Source: JBLHKE01 sp047619485 (GTDB taxonomy: Bacteria > Verrucomicrobiota > Verrucomicrobiia > Verrucomicrobiales > DEV007). Taken from it: a DNA stretch of 6,616 nt. Below the pieces are notes generated by a model, which was not told the DNA's origin, searched no databases, and worked only from the letters and a program-made list of their open reading frames with translations. This document shows, in pieces, positions 6,395 through 6,616 of the stretch. The position numbers and the translations under genes were made by a program. The stretch lies in the NCBI GenBank assembly GCA_047619485.1, contig JBLHKE010000443.1, positions 1 to 6,616 of the forward strand. Reading direction: 5' to 3'. Every line of letters starts with the position of its first letter. Position 1 is the first letter of the stretch.

Positions 6395-6616
6395 CTACGA
6401 TCCCGGTTTCGTGCGCTGCTCGCCGAAGTATTTCTCGCTGCGGTAGCGCAGCCACACTCGCAACACCTGTGGAACCTTCTCACGCTCCGGTTTGCTAAGC
6501 TGCTCGTAGAGGGCGATCGCCTTATCGCGCTCGCGGCGGCAGGCCTTGTTGCGATGCGCATCCCAGTGCCCGCGCGCCAGCCGGATCTGGCGGTTGACTT
6601 CCTTGATCAGAGCCGC
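6395..6616 (-). CDS. Unidentified Arg/Lys-rich protein, C-terminal 73 residues, cut by the window's right edge
   Basis: The frame is open from the edge at 6616 to a TAG at 6395-6397 and contains no Met, so its start lies outside the window. The product begins AALIKEVNRQIRLARGHWDA, continues HRNKACRRERDKAIALYEQL, SKPEREKVPQVLRVWLRYRS and ends EKYFGEQRTKPGS. It is strongly basic with regular charged, probably helical stretches, no membrane segment and no metal motif. GC and third-position usage match a typical gene of this genome, and the sense is coherent to the last codon, so I judge it real although it was easy to miss. I do not recognise the family. It lies upstream of the exported protein in the same direction; the 85-base gap leaves room for a separate promoter. 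Confidence 0.65.
   Translation of the reverse strand, partial: AALIKEVNRQIRLARGHWDAHRNKACRRERDKAIALYEQLSKPEREKVPQVLRVWLRYRSEKYFGEQRTKPGS

Overview
The window is chromosomal DNA of high GC content from a Gram-negative-type bacterium, most likely a member of the Verrucomicrobiota. That placement is an impression, not a test. It rests on the style of the REP-associated transposase, the tyrosine recombinase remnant ending in RYDRRGE, and a secreted protein whose tail reads LVPRYLPAVPLDPVTG, a pattern I associate with Planctomycetes and Verrucomicrobia. No rRNA, tRNA, CRISPR array or complete insertion sequence is visible.

Layout. Bases 1-1480 are a worn mobile-DNA patch on the + strand: the C-terminal end of a REP-associated tyrosine transposase (RAYT; bases 2-400, cut by the window edge), a badly decayed tyrosine recombinase (about 501-1152), and a 71-codon ORF with a good ribosome binding site (1172-1387). 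Bases 1482-4821 are ordinary, intact metabolism and transport. A ClC-type chloride/proton exchanger (1482-2867, minus) is divergent from an NAD(P)-dependent aldehyde dehydrogenase (2965-4461, plus). A small VOC-fold protein (4474-4821) follows 12 bases later and is probably co-transcribed with the dehydrogenase. Bases 4888-6616 hold two minus-strand genes: a 473-residue exported protein of unknown function, convergent with the VOC gene, and upstream of it the 3' end of an unidentified Arg/Lys-rich protein that runs off the right edge.

How the genes relate. The aldehyde dehydrogenase and VOC protein form the only likely operon. One oxidises aldehydes; the other belongs to a fold that includes glyoxalases, so a shared role in handling reactive carbonyls is possible but is inference. 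The ClC gene shares a 97-base divergent intergenic region with them but has no obvious functional tie. The most informative observation is the recombinase. Its reading frame can be followed through two in-frame stops, one probable frameshift and an internal deletion that removed the HxxR catalytic region, so it is clearly dead. I see no convincing undescribed defence or mobile system here. The best candidates for new biology are the 71-codon ORF beside the dead recombinase and the exported protein with a pseudopilin-like tail.
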